Source of the DNA: Massilia sp. METH4
GTDB taxonomy: Bacteria; Pseudomonadota; Gammaproteobacteria; Burkholderiales; Burkholderiaceae_D
NCBI RefSeq assembly: GCF_037094685.1
Contig: NZ_CP146614.1
Location: 1,240,001-1,304,000 of the forward strand
Direction: 5' to 3'
DNA: 64,000 bases
The notes beneath the pieces are model-generated. The model was not told where the DNA came from. It made no database searches and saw only the letters and a list, made by a program, of their open reading frames with translations. A program made the translations under genes and the position numbers. Shown here in pieces: positions 8,839-17,160 of this stretch (positions are counted from its first letter, which is position 1; each line of letters starts with the position of its first letter).

Positions 8839-9981
8839 ATGATCCTTCACCGAATTTCCGCAGCACTGTTGCTGGCTGCAAGCGTCTGCGCCCACGCCCA
8901 GAATTACGAAACTCCCGGCGTCGAACACAATATGCCCATCTTCGCGCCCGCGTTGAAGACGAAGATGACCTACCCGATGGCATGGTCGCCCGAGGTGAAG
9001 GACCTGAAAGCCTGGCGCGAGAAGGGCCGCGCCAAGGTGTGGGAAGCGACGCTGCAGCAGCCCGACAAGACACCCTTCAAGCCGGAGGTGATGGCCGAGG
9101 AAGACCGCGGCAGCTATGTGGCACGCCAGGTCGTGTTCAACCTGACCGGCACGAGCCGTGTGCGCACGCTGCTGCTGGTGCCGAAGGCGGCGGGCAGGCA
9201 TCCCGCGACGCTGATGCTGCACGACCATGGCGGCAAGTTCGACATCGGCAAGGAAAAGATGATCGAGCCTTTCGGAGCGACGGACGCGGCGAAGCACGCT
9301 TCCGCGAAGGCATGGGCCGACAAGCACTTCTCCGGCCGCTGGCCTGGCGATGCGCTGGCCGCGCGCGGTTACGTGGTGCTGTGCGCGGACGCCGTGGGCT
9401 GGGGCGACCGCGGCCCGCTGACGGGGGAGCAGCAGCAGGCGCTGGCGTCGAACTTCTTCAACCTGGGCAGCTCGATGGCCGGCAACATGGCGCTCGAGGA
9501 TGCGCGCGCCGCGGAGTTCCTCGCATCGTTGCCGGAAGTCGACACGAAGCGTGTCGCGGCGCTGGGCTTCTCGATGGGCGCCTTCCGCGCATGGCAGGTC
9601 GGGGCGCTGTCAGACGCGATCACGGCCGTCATCGCCTCGAACTGGATGGCGACGACGGAAGGCTTGATGGTCCCGGGCAGCAACCAGCTGCGCGGCTCGT
9701 CGGCCTTCCAGATGCTGCATCCGGGGCTGCTGCGCTACCTCGATCACCCGGACGTGGCCAGCCTGGCCGCGCCCAAGCCCACGCTGTTCTTCGCCGGCGA
9801 GGCGGACAAGCTGTTCCCGGTCGCCTCGGTGCGCGCGGCGTACGCGAAGATGGCGCGCGTGTGGCAGGCCTACGGCGCGGGGGACAAGTTCGAAGCCATC
9901 GTGCGGCCGGGCGGGCACGAGTTCCCGAAGGAGGCGCAGGACTACGCCTACGACTGGCTCGACCGGCAGTTCAGGCGCTGA
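8839..9981 (+). CDS. secreted alpha/beta hydrolase, dienelactone hydrolase / acetyl-xylan-esterase-like
   Basis: A 380-residue alpha/beta hydrolase. Residues 1-21 (MILHRISAALLLAASVCAHAQ) look like a signal peptide, which is why the ATG at 8839 is preferred over in-frame starts at 8743 and 8797. An oxyanion segment LMLHDHGGKF is near residue 130. The nucleophile elbow GFSMG puts the catalytic Ser near residue 245, and FAGEADKLFP and RPGGHEFP supply the likely Asp and His. A long insertion around residues 135-170 is typical of large cephalosporin-C-deacetylase or abhydrolase_7-type esterases. The substrate is unknown; carbohydrate ester or plant-derived ester hydrolysis is plausible. It stands alone and is convergent with the flagellin gene, only 10 bp apart. 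Confidence 0.8.
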   Translation: MILHRISAALLLAASVCAHAQNYETPGVEHNMPIFAPALKTKMTYPMAWSPEVKDLKAWREKGRAKVWEATLQQPDKTPFKPEVMAEEDRGSYVARQVVFNLTGTSRVRTLLLVPKAAGRHPATLMLHDHGGKFDIGKEKMIEPFGATDAAKHASAKAWADKHFSGRWPGDALAARGYVVLCADAVGWGDRGPLTGEQQQALASNFFNLGSSMAGNMALEDARAAEFLASLPEVDTKRVAALGFSMGAFRAWQVGALSDAITAVIASNWMATTEGLMVPGSNQLRGSSAFQMLHPGLLRYLDHPDVASLAAPKPTLFFAGEADKLFPVASVRAAYAKMARVWQAYGAGDKFEAIVRPGGHEFPKEAQDYAYDWLDRQFRR

Positions 9982-9991
9982 TGGCAAGCTT

Positions 9992-10801
9992 TCAGCGCAG
10001 CAGCTGAAGGATCATCTTCGGCATCGAGTTCGCCTGGGCCAGCATGGCGAAGCCGGCCTGCTGAAGAATCTGGGCACGCGTCAGCTTCGATGCTTCGGCG
10101 GCGTAGTCGGTATCCATGATGCGCGAGCGGGCCGCGGCCAGGTTTTCGGACGCCATCATGGCATTGTCGTGGGCGTAACCGAGGCGGTTCTGCATCGCCC
10201 CCAATTTCGCCCGCTGCTGGTTCAGGAATTCGAGCTTCTTGTCGATGTACTCCAGCGCGGCCGTGGCACCGGCATGGCTGCGCATGTCGATATCGCGGTC
10301 TTCGCGCACCTCCATCGCGGCGATGGCGACATCGATCGTGTCGCCGGCATGGTCGCTGGCCTGGATGCTGCCCGAGAACGTGCCATCGAGAAGGGCTATT
10401 CCGTTGAAGCGGGTATCCGCGACGATGCGCCGGTTTTCCAGGATCAGGGCATTCGTTTCGAGCTGGATGGCCAGGCGGTCGTTGGCGTTATTGGTGTCGT
10501 TCGCCGCCTGCACGGCCAGTTCACGGATGCGCTGGTAATTGTCGCCCAACTGGCCGATCGCGCCTTCGGCTGTCTGCGCCAGCGAGATCCCGTCGTTGAG
10601 ATTGCGGCCAGCCTGGCTCAGGCCGCGCAACTGCGCCGTCATCCGCTCGGCGATCGCCAGCCCGGCCGGATCATCCTTCGCCGAATTGATGCGCCGCCCG
10701 CTGGACAGGCGCTGCAGGGCCGTAGTCGCCTCCGCCGTCGACCGCGCCAGCGCCCGCTGCACGAAGAGCGAGTCTATGTTGGTGTTCAAGATCATTGCCA
10801 T
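9992..10801 (-). CDS. fliC: flagellin, short type
   Basis: A 269-residue flagellin made almost only of the conserved D0/D1 halves. The N-terminal part has ILNTNIDSLFVQRAL, LSSGRRINSAKDDPAGLAIAERM and GISLAQTAEGAIG. The C-terminal part has NRLGYAHDNAMMASENL, SRIMDTDYA and ILQQAGFAMLAQAN, ending MILQLLR. The central region is only about 60 residues, so the surface-exposed D2/D3 domains are absent, as in the smallest betaproteobacterial flagellins. The start at ATG 10801 is one of three nearby ATGs (10813, 10801, 10795). No other flagellar gene is nearby, suggesting an additional or displaced filament gene. The sigma-28 promoter upstream supports late-class expression. Confidence 0.93.
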   Translation of the reverse strand: MAMILNTNIDSLFVQRALARSTAEATTALQRLSSGRRINSAKDDPAGLAIAERMTAQLRGLSQAGRNLNDGISLAQTAEGAIGQLGDNYQRIRELAVQAANDTNNANDRLAIQLETNALILENRRIVADTRFNGIALLDGTFSGSIQASDHAGDTIDVAIAAMEVREDRDIDMRSHAGATAALEYIDKKLEFLNQQRAKLGAMQNRLGYAHDNAMMASENLAAARSRIMDTDYAAEASKLTRAQILQQAGFAMLAQANSMPKMILQLLR

Positions 10802-10847
10802 GCCGGCATCCATTGGCTTTCGAGGGAGAGATTTCCTCTACTCATCA

Positions 10848-10874
10848 ATTACGGCACAGGAATACAAAACTTCA
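10848..10874 (-). promoter_or_regulatory. sigma-28 (FliA) promoter for the flagellin gene
   Basis: On the minus strand TGAAGTTT (10867-10874) is followed after exactly 11 bases by GCCGTAAT (10848-10855). The flagellar consensus is TAAAGTTT-N11-GCCGATAA. The -35 box matches at 7 of 8 positions, and the -10 box keeps GCCG. It lies about 47 bp before the flagellin ATG. Confidence 0.6.
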
Positions 10875-10913
10875 TCACCAATTGTCACACAGCATTAAAT
10901 TTATTGATGAGTT

Positions 10914-10946
10914 CGTGTCTCGCGGTGCCAGGCACCGCGAGACACG
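10914..10946. repeat. palindromic repeat with GGTGCC-A-GGCACC core
   Basis: A perfect inverted repeat of 16-bp arms around one base, CGTGTCTCGCGGTGCC then its complement. It lies between the Sel1 gene stop and the flagellin promoter. It shares the GGTGCC-N-GGCACC core with the larger palindrome at 11011-11051, so the two are copies of one repeat family. Confidence 0.75.
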
Positions 10947-10986
10947 GGCTGATCCATTCGGAGTCGGCAATCCGTTGATTAGACGG

Positions 10987-12579
10987 TTAATCTGCCGACA
11001 TCATTGTCGAGCTCGTGTTCCCCTGGTGCCTGGCACCAGGGGAACACGAGCCCAGCCGCAGGCTCGCTTCGCGGGCATAGCGGGCGGCGCCGGGTTCGCC
11101 GTTGCGCTCGGCGAGCTGGAACCATTGCAGGGCCTGGGCCATGTCGGCGGGGGTGCCCTGGCCGGCGTAGTACATCAGGCCGACATTGAGCTGGGCGCGG
11201 GCGTGGCCTTGCAGGGCGGCCTTGCGGTACCAGCCGAAGGCGGCGGCGAAGTCGCGCGGCACGCCCAGGCCGTTGTCGTGGCGCAGCGCGAGGGCGAACT
11301 GGGCCAACGTGTGCCCCTGCTCGGCGGCCTTGCGGTACCAGCCGGTCGCCCGCATCACGTCCGGCGCGGGGCCGTCGTCGCGGTCGTGCAGCACCGCCAG
11401 GTTGTATTGGGCGGCGGCGTAATCCTGCTCGGCGGCGCGGCCGTACCAGTGCATCGCCTCCTGCAAGTCTTGCGGCACGCCCTGGCCCGCGCTTTGTCCA
11501 ATCTCGTAGCGCAGGCCCAGGTCGAACTGGGCGCGCACGTGGCCCTGGCCGGCGGCCTTGCGGTACCAGGCGATCGCCGCATCGGCATCGTGCGGCACGC
11601 CGTTGCCGGCGTCGTGCAGCTGGCCAAGGTGGTATTGCGCGGCCGGAAAACCCTGCTCGGCCGCCTTGCGGTACCAGTGCGCGGCTTCCTGCGGGTCGCG
11701 CGGCACGCCCTGCCCCAGCTCGTGGCGTTGGCCCAGGTTGTCCTGCGCCGCGGCGTGGCCCAGCGCGGCGGCGCGGCGGTACCAGTCGAGCGCCTGTCGC
11801 TCGTCGCGCGGCACGCCGATGCCGTTGTCGAGGATGAGGGCCAGGTTGAACTGCGAGCTGACGTGATTCTGTTCCGCCGCCGCCGTGTACCAGCGCACCG
11901 CCGCCGCGCTGTCCTGCGCGACGCCGTCGCCCTTCTCGTGCCGCAGCGCGAGATTGAACTGCGCGGGTGCGTGTCCCTGTTCGGCGGCCTTGCGGTACCA
12001 GGCGATCGCTTCGCCCACATCGCGCTGCACGCCCTGCCCGTTCTCGTAGCGCTGGCCGAGGTTGAACTGCGCTCGCGGGTAGCCCTGGCCAGCGGCCTTG
12101 CGGTACCAGGCGATCGCCTGCGCGTAGTCCTGCGGCACGCCCTTGCCCGTCTCGTACATCATGCCCAGGTTGTTCTGTGCGCCGGCATCGCCCTGCTCGG
12201 CGGCCTTGCCGAACCAGTGCCGTGCCTCGTCGGTATCGTGCGGCACGCCGTGCCCCTTGGCGTACAGCCAGCCCAGGTTGTACTGGGCGGCGGCGTAGCC
12301 CTGTTCCGCGGCAAGGCGGTACCAGTGCGCGGCCTCGGGCAGGTCCACGTCCACGCCCTGGCCCTTCTGGTACATCACGCCCAGGTTGTACTGCGCCTGC
12401 GCCAGAGCGGCGTTGGCGGCCTGGCGGTACCAGGCCAGCGCCATTTCGAAGCTCTGCGGCACCCCGTCGCCGTTGAAGTAGCGAAAGCCCAGCGCATGCT
12501 GGGCCAGCGCCACGCCATCCTCGGCCAGCGTGCGGATATGCGCGAGTTCGGCCGCCGCCTGTGGTCCCCGGTCCCCCAT
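10987..12579 (-). CDS. Sel1-repeat (TPR-like) protein
   Basis: A 530-residue protein of about 14 tandem Sel1-like repeats of 36 residues (consensus A-x-WYRKAAEQGHA-x-AQ-x-NLG-x-x-YE-x-G-x-GV-x-x-D). These form a superhelical protein-interaction scaffold. There is no obvious signal peptide or membrane segment. The gene starts 5 bp after the stop of the GGDEF-EAL regulator, so it is likely the third gene of that operon and could act as a partner of the signalling proteins; that is inference. The last 22 or so residues (after ARYAREASLRL) are encoded by a 41-bp palindromic repeat and flanking sequence, so the natural C-terminus was probably altered by a repeat insertion. Confidence 0.88.
   Translation of the reverse strand: MGDRGPQAAAELAHIRTLAEDGVALAQHALGFRYFNGDGVPQSFEMALAWYRQAANAALAQAQYNLGVMYQKGQGVDVDLPEAAHWYRLAAEQGYAAAQYNLGWLYAKGHGVPHDTDEARHWFGKAAEQGDAGAQNNLGMMYETGKGVPQDYAQAIAWYRKAAGQGYPRAQFNLGQRYENGQGVQRDVGEAIAWYRKAAEQGHAPAQFNLALRHEKGDGVAQDSAAAVRWYTAAAEQNHVSSQFNLALILDNGIGVPRDERQALDWYRRAAALGHAAAQDNLGQRHELGQGVPRDPQEAAHWYRKAAEQGFPAAQYHLGQLHDAGNGVPHDADAAIAWYRKAAGQGHVRAQFDLGLRYEIGQSAGQGVPQDLQEAMHWYGRAAEQDYAAAQYNLAVLHDRDDGPAPDVMRATGWYRKAAEQGHTLAQFALALRHDNGLGVPRDFAAAFGWYRKAALQGHARAQLNVGLMYYAGQGTPADMAQALQWFQLAERNGEPGAARYAREASLRLGSCSPGARHQGNTSSTMMSAD
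11011..11051. repeat. 41-bp perfect palindromic repeat inside the Sel1 coding end
   Basis: Arms of 20 bp (CTCGTGTTCCCCTGGTGCC plus a flanking G) are perfectly complementary around one central T. It has the same GGTGCC-N-GGCACC core as the repeat at 10914-10946. It is translated as part of the Sel1 protein's last residues (approximately GSCSPGARHQGNTSS). Confidence 0.8.
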
Positions 12580-12584
12580 CCGGT

Positions 12585-14792
12585 TCAGGCCCGCAAGGCG
12601 AGCGGCCTCGGGTCGAGAGCGGACGAGGCCAGCACGGCCAGGAAGGTGGACAGCGACACGGGCCGGTAATACAAGTAGCCCTGCATCGTGGTGCAGCCGT
12701 TGGCCTGCAGGTAGCGCGCCTGCACGTCCGTCTCCACGCCCTCGGCCACCAGGTGCAGCCCGAGCCCGCGCGCGATGGAGATGATCGCCAGGATCACCGG
12801 GTAGTGCCCGTTCTCGTCATGGATCTCCTTGACGAAGCTCTGGTCGATCTTGATCGTGTGGATCGGGAAGCGGTGCAGGTAGGCCAGCGAGGAATAGCCG
12901 GTGCCGAAATCGTCGATCGCCACCGAGACGCCCAGCTGGCACAGTTTATTGAGCTGCTCGATCGCGTACTGCGGATTGCGGATGCAGATGTTCTCGGTGA
13001 TTTCCACCTCGATCTGGTCGGGGGAAATGCCGTTGCGCGTGAGCGCGCCGCGCATCTTCTCGAAGAAGTCGCCCCGGTCCAGGTATTGCGGCGACAGGTT
13101 CAGCGACAGCCGCAGCCGCTCGCCGCCGGCCGCGTTCCACTCCAGCAGGTCGCGGCACAGGGCGCCCAGCATCCAGTCCGACAGCGGCAGCATCAGGCCG
13201 TTCTCCTCGGCGAACGGCAGGAACTCGCCGGCCGACAGGAGGCCGCGTTCCGGGTGGTTCCAGCGCATCAGCCCTTCGGCGCCGATGATGCGGCCCGTGA
13301 TCACATCCACCTGCGGCTGGTAGTACATTTCCAGCTCGCCGTTCTCGAGCGCGCGGCGCAGCGCCTGCTCCAGCGCGATCTTCTGGTGCGACATGTCCAG
13401 CATCGAGGCGTGGTAGAAGCTGTGGCCGTTCTTGCCCAGCGCCTTCACCTGGTACATGGCGATATCGGCGTGGCGCAGCAGCTCGTCGATCGTTTCGCCA
13501 TCGGTCGGGTAGATCGCGATGCCGATCGAGGCCGAGATGTGCACGACGTGGCCGTCGAGGTCGAACGGCTTTTGCAGCGCGTCGAGGAATTTCTCGGCCA
13601 CGGCCTTGGCGTCGTTGCGGTCGCGCAGTTCGGGCAGCACGATCGTGAACTCGTCGCCGCCCTGGCGCGCCAGCGTGTCGCCGCGGCGCAGGCATCCCTT
13701 CAGGCGCTGGGCCGCCTGCTGCAGCAGCTCGTCGCCCTTCACATGGCCCAGCGTGTCGTTGACGAGCTTGAAGCGGTCCAGGTCGATGAACATCACGGCC
13801 AGTTCCGTCAGCTTGCGCTTGGCCTGGATCACGGCCAGCCCCAGGCGGTCCTTGAACAGCATGCGGTTCGGCAGGTCCGTGAGGATGTCGTGGTAGGCCT
13901 GGTAGGAGATCATTTCCTCGGCGCGCTTGCGGTCGGTGATGTCGCGCGCCACGCCGTAGGTGCCGAAGAATTCCCGTTTCTTCGCCGTGCTCCCGGCACC
14001 CTCGGGCACGTGCATGCCGATCGCGTTCAGCGAGATCGTCATCAAGGTATTGTTGAACGTGCGCTCGCCGTTCGCGGCGCCATTCGCCGTCTTGCACTTG
14101 AGGCGCAGTTCCACGTTGCGCGACGCGCGCTCGTCCACGCGCCGCTCGTTGAACACGTAGCGCGCGCGGTCCAGGTCTTCGTCGTGCACCACGAACGAGT
14201 AGTGCCGGCCGATCAGCTCCTCGCGCGCAAAGCCCAGCAGCTGGTAGGCGCGGTCGTTGACGAAGGTGAAACGGCCTTCATGGTCCAGCGTGTAGATGAT
14301 GTCCGGCGAGCTGTCCACCAGGTAGCGGTACATCTTCTCGGAAGTTTCCAGGCGCCGGGCAATGCGCTGGTTGTCGACGGCCAGGCGCCGCTGCTGCAGC
14401 GCGTTCTCCACCGTCTTCAACAACTCTTCGCGGCTGTACGGCTTGCGCAGGTAGTCGTAGGCGCCGCGCTTAAGCGCGCCGATGGCGGCATCGATGCCCA
14501 CCTCGCCGCTCATCACGATCACGTCGCAGTCGTAGCCGCGCTCCTTGATCACGTCCATGATCTGGTGGCCGCCGATATCGGGCAGCCGCAGGTCCAGCAG
14601 CACCAGGTCGAAGCGGGTGGCATCCATATGGGCCAGCGCCTCGCCGCCGGTGGCGGCCGTGACCAGGTGATAGTCGCGGTCGCGCAGCAGCTCGTACAGC
14701 GAGGAAAGCAGGCGCGGCTCGTCGTCGACGAGCAGCAAGCGGGGCAGGCAGGCGGCACTGCCGCCTTGGCCCAGTTCGTCGTTCACGTTCAT
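12585..14792 (-). CDS. response regulator with PAS, GGDEF and EAL domains (c-di-GMP turnover)
   Basis: A 735-residue hybrid regulator. REC domain at 15-135 with acidic pocket DDE (23-25), phospho-acceptor D67 and K117. PAS domain about 150-285 with its RDITDRKRA end. GGDEF about 290-455 with an intact GGDEF at 377-381 and an RxxD inhibitory site at 368-371. EAL about 465-720, where the name motif reads EGL (505-507) but the catalytic Glu is kept, as are NLSPQYL, EITEN, DDFGTGYSS, KIDQSF and AEGVET. Both diguanylate cyclase and phosphodiesterase activities are therefore possible, with one perhaps dominant. Its ATG overlaps the kinase gene's stop by 4 bp, so it is the likely cognate output of that kinase. 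It should be cytoplasmic. Confidence 0.93.
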   Translation of the reverse strand: MNVNDELGQGGSAACLPRLLLVDDEPRLLSSLYELLRDRDYHLVTAATGGEALAHMDATRFDLVLLDLRLPDIGGHQIMDVIKERGYDCDVIVMSGEVGIDAAIGALKRGAYDYLRKPYSREELLKTVENALQQRRLAVDNQRIARRLETSEKMYRYLVDSSPDIIYTLDHEGRFTFVNDRAYQLLGFAREELIGRHYSFVVHDEDLDRARYVFNERRVDERASRNVELRLKCKTANGAANGERTFNNTLMTISLNAIGMHVPEGAGSTAKKREFFGTYGVARDITDRKRAEEMISYQAYHDILTDLPNRMLFKDRLGLAVIQAKRKLTELAVMFIDLDRFKLVNDTLGHVKGDELLQQAAQRLKGCLRRGDTLARQGGDEFTIVLPELRDRNDAKAVAEKFLDALQKPFDLDGHVVHISASIGIAIYPTDGETIDELLRHADIAMYQVKALGKNGHSFYHASMLDMSHQKIALEQALRRALENGELEMYYQPQVDVITGRIIGAEGLMRWNHPERGLLSAGEFLPFAEENGLMLPLSDWMLGALCRDLLEWNAAGGERLRLSLNLSPQYLDRGDFFEKMRGALTRNGISPDQIEVEITENICIRNPQYAIEQLNKLCQLGVSVAIDDFGTGYSSLAYLHRFPIHTIKIDQSFVKEIHDENGHYPVILAIISIARGLGLHLVAEGVETDVQARYLQANGCTTMQGYLYYRPVSLSTFLAVLASSALDPRPLALRA

Positions 14793-16972
14793 CCTTGCAT
14801 CGGGTCCGAAGTTGCGCCCGGGTTGTTGTCCGCCCTGCGCGCGGGCAATGCCGCGGGACGGGTCTTGCCGCCGCGGGCGGGCAGCAGGATTTCAAAGCTG
14901 GTGCCGCCCCTGCCGCTGCGGCAGGCGATCAATCCATCCAGCTTGCGCACCAGTTCGTGCACGATCGAGAGGCCGAGGCCGTGGTGCGGCCCCTCCTTCG
15001 CGCTTTTCACTTCCGAGAACAGGTTGGCCAGCACGTCCGGCGCGAGGCCCGGCCCGGTGTCGGCCACGGCCAGTTCCACGTACAGCCTGCGGTCGCGTAC
15101 CACATGGCCGCGGTTGGCGATCTCGATGCGGCCGCCGCCGGGCATCGCCTCCACCGCGTTCTTTACGAGATTGATGAGGATCTGCTTCAGCACATCGGCC
15201 TCGCCCTCGAACTCGTTCGGATCTTCCTGCATGCGCACCAGCACCTGCACGGAAGCGGGGATGAAGGCGGTGGCGCGGAACATGCGCAGCACGTCGTCCA
15301 CCACGCGGGCGATGTCGGCCGCGTCGCCGGCGGGCGCGGCCCGCACCTCGGTCAAGCCGTTGATCAGCTGTCCCACGCGGTCGATCTCCTCGTTGAGCAC
15401 CGACATCTCGGCCACCACGGGTTCGCGGCGCGCGAGCTTGTCGTCGAGCACGGACAGGTAGTTCTTGATGATGGACAGCGGATTGTTCACCTCGTGCACC
15501 ACGCGGCGCGACGCTTCGCGGTATTCCTGCGCCAGGTGCGCGATGCGCCGCTCGGCCTCGCCCTGCTGCGCGAGCGCCGCCTGCAACGCGGCCGCGGCCT
15601 GGGCGCCGAACGCCAGCAGGAAACGCTCGCGCTTCTGCATGGCCGGCAACTGCCAGGCCGCCACGCCGGCCAGCAGCACGCCGGCACAGTGCTGCCCCGC
15701 CAGGAGGGGCACGCACACCATCGCTTCGCTGCCGAGGATGCGCAGCAGCTGCTCTTCGGCGATATCAAGCGACTGCGCCGCGCCGCGCGCGAGCAGTGCG
15801 ACCTGGCGCGCCGCCACGGCGCCGGCGATCGCGCCGCCGCGGCCGAGAGGAATCGAGAAGCCGGCCAGGCGCCCCTGCTGCTCGCCGGCCGCCACGCCGA
15901 CCAGGGCCTGCCCGGCCGCGTCCCGCGGCAGCATGATGGTGGTGCCCAGGTCGAACAGGATGCGTGCGGAGCGCGTCACGGCATCGAGGAGCGCGCTCTG
16001 GCCCTGCTGCCGGGAGAATGCCTGGCCCATCTCGGCGACCAGCATCATGTTGCGCATCTCTTCCTGCAACCGGGCCTGCACCGGGTCGGCGATCGCGGCG
16101 GTGCCGGCCACCGGCAGCGCGGGCACGTCCTCGGCCCCCGCCAGATCGATGCCCAGGTAATCGGCCGCCTTCTGCACCTGGCGCGTGGCGCCCTTCAGGA
16201 CCGCATCGAGATCGCGCGGCGCGACGCCGCAGTGCCCCGCCATCGTGGCGATCGCCTCGCCGGCATCGGGGTGGTGCACGGTCAGGTGCGCGAGCCGCAC
16301 GATGCGGATCAGCGGATGCGCGGTGGCCAGCCGCTCGGCCGGCTCGTGGTGATACAGCACGCTGTCGGCCAGGAAGGAATCGAGGTTCCAGCGCTCGACC
16401 AGCCACGCTCCCGCTTCCGTGTGCGTGATCTGCAAGGTGCGCTGTTCGACGGCGCACAGGTCTTCGTCGTCGCGCGCCATGAAGTTCACGCCGTATTCGC
16501 GCGGCGCGGCGGCCAGCAGCGCCAGACGGCCCACGTTATGCAGCAGGCCGGCCAGCCAGGCTTCCTCCGTCTGCGGATACCCGGTCATGCGGGCGATGTC
16601 GCGCGCCACGACGGCGGCGCCCAGCGCGTGCCTCCAGAAGGGGCGCAGGTCGGCACTGCCGGAATGGGGGAAGCTGTTAAAGGTCTGGAACACCGATTCG
16701 CTGATCACCAGCGTCTTGATCATGTCCGTGCCCAACGCCGCGAGAGCCGGCTCCAGGCTCGCGCCACGGCTGGCGCGATGGTAGGCCGAGCTGCCCGAAA
16801 CGGCCAGCACCTTGGCCGTCATGCCTGCATCCTTGCCGATCAGCTCGGCCAGCTCGGCCATGCCGGCGTCGTCCGCCTGCAGCAGCTCGATCAGCTTGAT
16901 CAAGATCTGCGGCATGGCGGGTAGCCTCGCCAGCATCAGGCGGTTGCGAATGTCGTGGTCTGGTTGGTGCAT
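14789..16972 (-). CDS. HDOD-GAF sensor histidine kinase
   Basis: A 727-residue soluble sensor kinase. HDOD domain roughly 10-210 (LPAMPQILIKLIELLQADD near the start, GLLHNVGRLALL and LYHHEP later). A GAF-like region about 300-460. The histidine box HEVNNPLSIIKNYL places the phospho-acceptor near residue 493. The HATPase has NLVKNAVEAM (N box), ADTGPGLA (G1), and HHGLGLSIVHELV (G2). No membrane segment is seen. The gene overlaps its GGDEF-EAL regulator by 4 bp. ATG 16972 is used; a GTG at 17035 in the same frame would add 21 residues, and neither has a convincing ribosome site. Upstream 17041-17116 is AT-rich and probably holds the promoter. Confidence 0.9.
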   Translation of the reverse strand: MHQPDHDIRNRLMLARLPAMPQILIKLIELLQADDAGMAELAELIGKDAGMTAKVLAVSGSSAYHRASRGASLEPALAALGTDMIKTLVISESVFQTFNSFPHSGSADLRPFWRHALGAAVVARDIARMTGYPQTEEAWLAGLLHNVGRLALLAAAPREYGVNFMARDDEDLCAVEQRTLQITHTEAGAWLVERWNLDSFLADSVLYHHEPAERLATAHPLIRIVRLAHLTVHHPDAGEAIATMAGHCGVAPRDLDAVLKGATRQVQKAADYLGIDLAGAEDVPALPVAGTAAIADPVQARLQEEMRNMMLVAEMGQAFSRQQGQSALLDAVTRSARILFDLGTTIMLPRDAAGQALVGVAAGEQQGRLAGFSIPLGRGGAIAGAVAARQVALLARGAAQSLDIAEEQLLRILGSEAMVCVPLLAGQHCAGVLLAGVAAWQLPAMQKRERFLLAFGAQAAAALQAALAQQGEAERRIAHLAQEYREASRRVVHEVNNPLSIIKNYLSVLDDKLARREPVVAEMSVLNEEIDRVGQLINGLTEVRAAPAGDAADIARVVDDVLRMFRATAFIPASVQVLVRMQEDPNEFEGEADVLKQILINLVKNAVEAMPGGGRIEIANRGHVVRDRRLYVELAVADTGPGLAPDVLANLFSEVKSAKEGPHHGLGLSIVHELVRKLDGLIACRSGRGGTSFEILLPARGGKTRPAALPARRADNNPGATSDPMQG

Positions 16973-17100
16973 CGTGACACTGCCGCAGTGGACTTCTTCC
17001 CCGAAGAAGGCGGTCTTGCCCGAACGGCATGCCACCCTGTAGTTTTAAGATGTCGTCAAGATAGTTATCAAAACTTTACTATATGCAACATTAGTTTATC

Positions 17101-17117
17101 GTAGCATACATTGCTAC
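17101..17117. promoter_or_regulatory. small inverted repeat upstream of the HDOD kinase gene
   Basis: GTAGCA (17101-17106) and TGCTAC (17112-17117) form a 6-bp inverted repeat with a 5-bp gap in the AT-rich gap between the MFS stop and the kinase start. It could be an operator or just the stem of a weak hairpin. No known regulator is suggested. Confidence 0.25.
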
Positions 17118-17160
17118 TCTCTTGCATGAAAACAACTTCCAAACGACCGTTCGGATTCGC

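Noticed and set aside
10987..12579. Regular 108-bp periodicity that could look like a DNA repeat array or CRISPR-like array
   Set aside because: The period is that of 36-residue Sel1 protein repeats; the DNA copies vary and there are no unique spacers of constant length between identical repeats.
17018..17035. GTG at 17035 as the start of the HDOD kinase
   Set aside because: It would add 21 residues without the usual HDOD N-terminus; the ATG at 16972 is preferred, although the ribosome site is weak in both cases.
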